Notes under the pieces: generated by a model
Databases searched by the model: none
What the model was told of the DNA's origin: nothing
What the model saw: only the letters and a program-made list of their open reading frames with translations
Source of the DNA: Terriglobus roseus
GTDB taxonomy: Bacteria; Acidobacteriota; Terriglobia; Terriglobales; Acidobacteriaceae
Direction: 5' to 3'
Length of the DNA stretch: 64,000 nucleotides
NCBI RefSeq assembly: GCF_900105625.1
Contig: NZ_FNSD01000001.1
Span: 372,001-436,000, forward strand
Made by a program: the position numbers and the translations under genes
In this document: piece after piece, positions 59,461 to 64,000 of the stretch
Numbering within the stretch: position 1 is the first letter of the stretch
Layout: every line of letters starts with the position of its first letter

Positions 59461-61770
59461 ATGGCGATGGCATACCAGGTACTCGCCCGCAAATATCGTC
59501 CGCAACGCTTCGCCGACGTCGCCGGCCAGGACCACGTCACACGCACCCTTCAGAATGCGCTCGAGCAGGACCGCATCGCGCACGGCTACATCTTCAGCGG
59601 CCACCGTGGCATCGGCAAGACGACCATCGCGCGCATCCTCGCCTGCGCGCTGAATTGCCAGAACACCATCGGCAGCAAAGAACGTCCCACACCGGAACCC
59701 TGCCTGGTCTGCGACGCCTGCACCGAGATCCGCGCGGGCAACGCTGTCGACGTCATTGAGATCGACGCCGCTACCAATCGCGGCATTGACGAGATACGCG
59801 AGCTGCGTGACGCCGCTCGCTACCGCCCCTCACGCGATCGCTTCAAGATCTACATCCTCGACGAGGCGCACCAGATCACCGATGCCGCCTTCAACGCCCT
59901 GCTGAAGACTCTGGAAGAACCACCAGATCACATCGTCTTCATGATGGCAACGACCGAGCCGGAGAACATCCCACAAACCATTCGCTCGCGCTGCCAGCAT
60001 TTCAGCTTTCACGCGGTTAAGCTCGACGACATCCTGAATGAGCTTCGCGGCATCGCCGCCCACGAAGGCGTTCTGGCCGATGAAGCCGCGCTTGCACTTC
60101 TGGCCGAAGCCGGTGACGGCAGCATGCGTGACGCGCTGTCCATCATGGATCAGGCAATCGCCTCCGCCCCGCTGCTTGATGGCAAGGCCGAGCTCAGCGC
60201 GGGTGAGATCCGCGAGCTGATGGGCACCGTGCCCAATACCGTTTTTGAGGAGATCCTTGAGTCGGTTGCGCGCAACGACTCCGCCGCTGTTCTCACCACT
60301 GCGGGTCGCCTGTTGGACGCAGGTAACTCCTCCTCGCAGATCGCGCGGCAGTTTGTCCGCTACCTGCGCAATACCATCGTCGCGAAGATCGCCTCGCTGA
60401 CAGAAGAGCAAAACACCAGCGATCTGCTGCAGATCAGCCCCGACGAACGCCGTCGCGCCGTCCGCACCGCGATGCTCTTCACCGAAGAGGAGCTGACGCG
60501 CTTCCTAAGCGTGATGCTGCGCACCTTCGACGACCTTGGCTTCCGCCAGGAGCAGCGGCTGCATCTGGAGCTTGGCCTCATCAAGCTCGTGCACCTGCAG
60601 CGCCTCATTCCGGTTGAAGAGTTTCTCTCGCAACTGCCAAAGCCCAGCAGCAACCCGACGCCTCGAACCATCCCGCCCCCACGCCCGGCCGCTGCGCCCA
60701 GCACGGCCCCCGCGCGTCCCGCAGCACCACCGTCGCGTTACGAAGCAGGCGGCAACGTCACCGGCCTCCCCGCGAAAGAAGAGCTTAAGGCACCCTCGAC
60801 CGCTTCGTCTTCGAGCGCGACGACCATCCCTTCAGCGAGCGCAACGGTCGCCCCGACGGCGAGCGCCACCATCAACCCCTTCGCTCCCGCGACGCCATCC
60901 CCGCGCGGCGAGTCACAGCCGGTCCCAACACCTGCCAGCCCCTCCGTAGAAGCTGGCGCGGGTGCCCCATACATGCGCGAAGCGGATGTGTGGGCCTCTC
61001 GCGAAGCGCGACCCGTAGGCAGCGTGACACCCGCAACCGGACGCACCGATGGCGCACTCGCCCTTGCACCCGATCCGGTCGCCCACGAGCCAGCAAATCT
61101 ACCTCCCTTCTCTTCGCCGGGAGTCACCACGCCCCCGGAACCGGTTGTCGTCAAGCCTGCGAACCTGTCACCCTTTACCGCACCCGCAGTAGCTACACCA
61201 GCCGAACCCACTACCGGCCTGAACATTCGCATCCAACCAAGTGCCGTCGCTCTCGCAGACCCGCCGGCAGCCCACGCCGACGAAGCCTATGACCCGTCCT
61301 GGGAGACGATGGCACTGCCGGAAGCTGATCCAGAGGCCACTCAGCCGGCCTCTGCACCGGCAGCGACAGGTGCGGCGGGAGACGCAGCGCAGCTACAGGC
61401 TGGAGCCGTTGAAGCGCTCTTTGAAACCAGGAAGCACAACTCCGCGGCAGAGCAACTGGAAGAAACGACCTGGACTATCGCCGACGGCGAAGTCCTGATC
61501 GCGACAACCCTCTCCAAGCCGCTGATGGCCACGATCTTCCGTCCGGATGTCGAAGCAATCATCAAAACGGCCCTGCGCCAAAAAGGCCTGGGCGGTGTGC
61601 GTATCGTCTTTCAACCCGCCACGCCGGAAAGCAAAGCCAAGGCGGCAACGCCCAAGAAGCCCCGCACCGGTTCCGCCCAGGCGAAAGCGATGGAGCATCC
61701 AACCGTGCAGGCTGCCCAGCGACTGTTCAACGCGGAAGTTACGAACGTATTCGACCTCCGCAAGGACTAG
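59461..61770 (+). CDS. dnaX: DNA polymerase III subunits gamma and tau
   Basis: Clamp-loader ATPase of 769 residues. FSGHRGIGKTTIARILACAL (Walker A), CLVCDACTEI with zinc cysteines, YILDEAHQIT (Walker B), and IRSRCQHFSF (sensor 1 / SRC motif) lie within the first 200 residues; domain III ends near 380. A long Ala/Pro/Thr-rich linker (about 395-640) leads to a C-terminal tau domain (about 640-769; TWTIADGEVLIATTLSKPLM), which contacts the polymerase. No A-rich slippery site for a short gamma product is obvious. The start lacks a ribosome-binding site. Confidence 0.95.
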   Translation: MAMAYQVLARKYRPQRFADVAGQDHVTRTLQNALEQDRIAHGYIFSGHRGIGKTTIARILACALNCQNTIGSKERPTPEPCLVCDACTEIRAGNAVDVIEIDAATNRGIDEIRELRDAARYRPSRDRFKIYILDEAHQITDAAFNALLKTLEEPPDHIVFMMATTEPENIPQTIRSRCQHFSFHAVKLDDILNELRGIAAHEGVLADEAALALLAEAGDGSMRDALSIMDQAIASAPLLDGKAELSAGEIRELMGTVPNTVFEEILESVARNDSAAVLTTAGRLLDAGNSSSQIARQFVRYLRNTIVAKIASLTEEQNTSDLLQISPDERRRAVRTAMLFTEEELTRFLSVMLRTFDDLGFRQEQRLHLELGLIKLVHLQRLIPVEEFLSQLPKPSSNPTPRTIPPPRPAAAPSTAPARPAAPPSRYEAGGNVTGLPAKEELKAPSTASSSSATTIPSASATVAPTASATINPFAPATPSPRGESQPVPTPASPSVEAGAGAPYMREADVWASREARPVGSVTPATGRTDGALALAPDPVAHEPANLPPFSSPGVTTPPEPVVVKPANLSPFTAPAVATPAEPTTGLNIRIQPSAVALADPPAAHADEAYDPSWETMALPEADPEATQPASAPAATGAAGDAAQLQAGAVEALFETRKHNSAAEQLEETTWTIADGEVLIATTLSKPLMATIFRPDVEAIIKTALRQKGLGGVRIVFQPATPESKAKAATPKKPRTGSAQAKAMEHPTVQAAQRLFNAEVTNVFDLRKD

Positions 61771-62747
61771 CTAATAGCAATCATTGCCGTCACTGCGTCC
61801 GCAAAGCGCTCCGTTCGCATCTCTCTGATCACCTTCCGAAGGTGGAGTAGCCCATACTCCGCCTGGTGCTGCCCGTCGAGCAGGTGAACCTCGAAGGCTA
61901 CAAGCCGCCGATGGTACTCCCGGAACTCGGGCAGTTCCATGGCGACATCCAGCGTCGCCCCTAGCCGCACCGACGACGTTAGAAAGAACGCAGCGTAGAT
62001 GCAGTGCATCCACTGCCGCATCAGGTAGAACTTCAGCAGTCTCCGCTGACCGGGAGTCTCTCCGAAGTAGGTCTGCAGGTAAGCCTCTGCCTTTCCCTCC
62101 TCAAGGTAGAAGTTCGAGACCACCGCCAGTTCGGTATAGCGGTCGTTGAGAAACGCCGCCTCCCAATCCACCAACCAGATCTGTTGGCCATCGAAGATCA
62201 CATTGTCCGGTTTCAGATCGTTGTGACACGACACTTGGTCTGCTTCGTCGTGCGGATACGACGCTTTCAGACGCTCATACCCGTCGCGGAACGCCGCCAT
62301 TTGCTCTTGCATTAGGAGCCCGGACGCAAGGAAGCGCTGAACCGCTCCATCCATCACTTCCAGGTAGCTCATGATCTTCGGGAACGCCGGGAGGCGGTGC
62401 AACACGCGCAGAGTCGCAGCCATGCGTTCCGCCATGTTCGTCGGGAACGGCTGCGACACCACAAACTCCGAAATCAACACCCGGTCCTCAACGCTTTCGT
62501 ACAGCACGCCTGGAGCAATCCCCGCCAGCGCCGCAGCCCGCATGCATGCAAACTGCCGTGTGGGATCTGCAATTGCATCCGTTCGCAGGATCACTCGCAG
62601 CAGGTAATCCCTTCCGCCTATCGTGATCCGATAGATCTGCGCGGAACTCAGTCCCCGTGTCAGGCGCTCCGCCCCCTCGAACTTATCCACACGGAATGCT
62701 GTCTGCAACGCCCTCCGTACCGCCACCTGTTTCTCCTCTGGAATCAT
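61767..62747 (-). CDS. phosphotransferase, choline/aminoglycoside kinase-like
   Basis: 326 residues from ATG 62747 (GGAGGAAAAGG directly ahead). RLTRGLSSAQIYRITIGGRD and YLLRVI form the nucleotide-binding N-lobe, VSCHNDLKPDNVIFDGQQIW has the Brenner catalytic Asp and Asn, and LVDWEAAFLNDRYTELAVVS the metal-binding DWE. This is the choline-kinase/APH fold; whether the substrate is choline, ethanolamine or something else is unknown. It converges with dnaX, overlapping by 4 bases. Confidence 0.88.
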   Translation of the reverse strand: MIPEEKQVAVRRALQTAFRVDKFEGAERLTRGLSSAQIYRITIGGRDYLLRVILRTDAIADPTRQFACMRAAALAGIAPGVLYESVEDRVLISEFVVSQPFPTNMAERMAATLRVLHRLPAFPKIMSYLEVMDGAVQRFLASGLLMQEQMAAFRDGYERLKASYPHDEADQVSCHNDLKPDNVIFDGQQIWLVDWEAAFLNDRYTELAVVSNFYLEEGKAEAYLQTYFGETPGQRRLLKFYLMRQWMHCIYAAFFLTSSVRLGATLDVAMELPEFREYHRRLVAFEVHLLDGQHQAEYGLLHLRKVIREMRTERFADAVTAMIAIS

Positions 62748-62893
62748 CCTTTTCCTCCTGCGAAAAATCGGACAACGTCGCACAGCTTGGCACAGCAAAC
62801 GAGCCCTTGCGTTCGCTATGCTGGAAGTGGGAAGAAACGCGGCCCTCTAGACCGCGGCCCAAAGATCGCCCAACCTCCCGGAGAGCCCCCAAG

Positions 62894-63211
62894 ATGGATA
62901 TGAGCAAGCTGCAGGAGATGATGGGCCAGGCCCAGCATATGCAGGAACAGATGGAACAGAAGCTGGCCACAACGACCGCGGAAGCCAGCAGCGGCGGCGG
63001 CCTGGTGACGGCGCGAGTCAATGGCAAAAAGGAACTGCTGCGCCTGAAGATCGATCCCACGGCCCTTGCCGCCAGCAGTGGCGACGTTGAGATGCTGGAA
63101 GACCTGATCACCGCAGCGATTAACGAAGCGGGACGTAAGGCCGACGAACAGATGCAGGCAGCCACCAGCGGCATGCTGGGCGGCATGGACCTGGGAAAGC
63201 TGCTCGGGTAA
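62894..63211 (+). CDS. ybaB: YbaB/EbfC nucleoid-associated protein
   Basis: 105 residues from ATG 62894. MDMSKLQEMMGQAQHMQEQM begins the coiled coil, GGGLVTARVNGKKELLRLKI and MLEDLITAAINEAGRKADEQ follow in order. It normally sits between dnaX and recR; here a convergent kinase gene interrupts dnaX-ybaB and a serine hydrolase follows instead of recR. Confidence 0.95.
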   Translation: MDMSKLQEMMGQAQHMQEQMEQKLATTTAEASSGGGLVTARVNGKKELLRLKIDPTALAASSGDVEMLEDLITAAINEAGRKADEQMQAATSGMLGGMDLGKLLG

Positions 63212-63220
63212 GTGCCCATC

Positions 63221-64000
63221 GTGTCGAAGGCGTTTCGTAAGCTGTCCTTGCGCGGCCTTTGCATCGCTGCCACGCTTGCTGGCTTGTGCTCCTCTCTGCG
63301 CGCGCAGGAGCCGGAAGCCGCGATCCGGCAGGTCATCGCACAACACCACGGAAGTATCGCGCTCTATGCCCACCAGCTCAACACGGGCAAGACGATTAGT
63401 ATCGACGCGGACAAGCCGGTACAGACGGCAAGCACCATCAAGCTGGCACTGTTATGGACTGCGCTGCGCGAGATTTCACTTGGCCGCGCCACATGGGACG
63501 AGAAGGTCACCCTGAAACCGCGCGAGGGCGTCGCAGGATCAGGCATCCTGCATTTCCTCGATACGCCGGTCACGCTCACGCTGAAAGACGTCGCCACCAT
63601 GATGGTCATCGTCAGCGACAACACCGCCACGAACCTCATGATCGATCGCTTTCCGACGAAGCTGGTCGATGACAACATGGCAGCGCTCGGCTACGCCGAA
63701 ACATGGCTCTATAAGAAGGTCTTCAAGCCCGCAGACGGCCCGATGCCCGCAGACCAGCCGAAGTTCGGCCTTGGCAAGACGACACCGAAGCAGATCGGGC
63801 AGTTGATGGAGAAGATTGGCCGCTGTGATGTAGACCTGCCCGGCCAGCCGAAAGTTGATCAAACAAAGGCCGACGCAGCCTGCAACGTCGCCATCGACAT
63901 GCTGCGCAACCAGTTCTATCGCGACACGATTCCGCGCTACCTGGAGAAACTCGACAACACCGAACGAGGCAGCGGCATCGCCTCGAAGACGGGCTCGCTG
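63221..64000 (+). CDS. class A beta-lactamase-fold serine hydrolase, N-terminal part
   Basis: Starts at GTG 63221 and is still open at the window end (260 codons seen). A signal peptide (LRGLCIATLAGLCSSLRAQ type) is followed by VQTASTIKLALLW with the Ser-x-x-Lys nucleophile pair, MMVIVSDNTATNLMIDR with SDN, and, at the window edge, SKTGSL with KTG. The usual E166-x-x-x-N170 omega-loop motif between SDN and KTG was not found, so it may be a serine hydrolase or penicillin-binding type rather than an active beta-lactamase. Confidence 0.85.
   Translation, partial: MSKAFRKLSLRGLCIAATLAGLCSSLRAQEPEAAIRQVIAQHHGSIALYAHQLNTGKTISIDADKPVQTASTIKLALLWTALREISLGRATWDEKVTLKPREGVAGSGILHFLDTPVTLTLKDVATMMVIVSDNTATNLMIDRFPTKLVDDNMAALGYAETWLYKKVFKPADGPMPADQPKFGLGKTTPKQIGQLMEKIGRCDVDLPGQPKVDQTKADAACNVAIDMLRNQFYRDTIPRYLEKLDNTERGSGIASKTGSL

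Noticed and set aside
59830-60411. 193-codon minus-strand frame
   Set aside because: Antisense to the conserved ATPase part of dnaX.
1-64000. Insertion sequences, transposases, rRNA genes, CRISPR arrays
   Set aside because: None seen in a reading of both strands.

Overview
The window looks like a chromosome segment of a soil-type Acidobacteriota (Terriglobales-like) bacterium. Evidence: a TIGR03435-family protein, many secreted TPR and beta-helix proteins, a Ku/LigD end-joining pair, and a tmRNA whose tag ends in EPQFALAA. Host genes are GC-rich and mostly single-copy housekeeping or envelope functions.

Left host flank (1-9596): the C-terminal part of malate synthase, Ku and three-domain DNA ligase D (non-homologous end joining), a secreted aldose epimerase, the tmRNA gene, a secreted HExxH protein, a short-chain-dehydrogenase-like reductase and tRNA-Leu(UAA).

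Integrated element (9597-43385, about 33.8 kb): a prophage inserted in the 3' end of tRNA-Leu. A 58-bp direct repeat (9539-9596 and 43328-43385) gives attL and attR exactly. A tyrosine integrase lies just inside attL, and paired arm-type repeats lie near both ends. A cargo block (about 10.8-17.1 kb) encodes membrane, secreted, AT-hook and GIY-YIG proteins. A minus-strand morphogenesis operon runs from TerS (33.08 kb) leftwards through capsid, connectors, tail tube, frameshifting tail chaperones, tape measure, tail tip and two collagen-like fibres to holin-like genes. A second cargo block on the plus strand (33.2-36.6 kb: DUF5677, DUF2971 and small unknowns) sits between TerS and an HNH/DNA-methyltransferase pair. 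The right end has a sigma-like factor, a second HNH protein and an excisionase-like HTH protein. The prophage looks defective. Large terminase, portal, protease and the capsid N-terminus are missing at one junction (about 32.57 kb), and the tail-tip J protein is joined to a headless fibre gene at another (about 22.87 kb). Several small genes carry stops or frameshifts.

Right host flank (43386-64000): a secreted beta-helix protein, YjbQ, a TPR soluble lytic transglycosylase, an ECF sigma/anti-sigma pair, glutamate formimidoyltransferase, a PagL-like protein, YebC, a glyoxalase-fold protein, diaminopimelate decarboxylase, a PspC-domain protein, TPR proteins, a SET-domain methyltransferase, the TIGR03435 protein, DnaX, a phosphotransferase, YbaB and the start of a class-A beta-lactamase-fold serine hydrolase that runs off the window.
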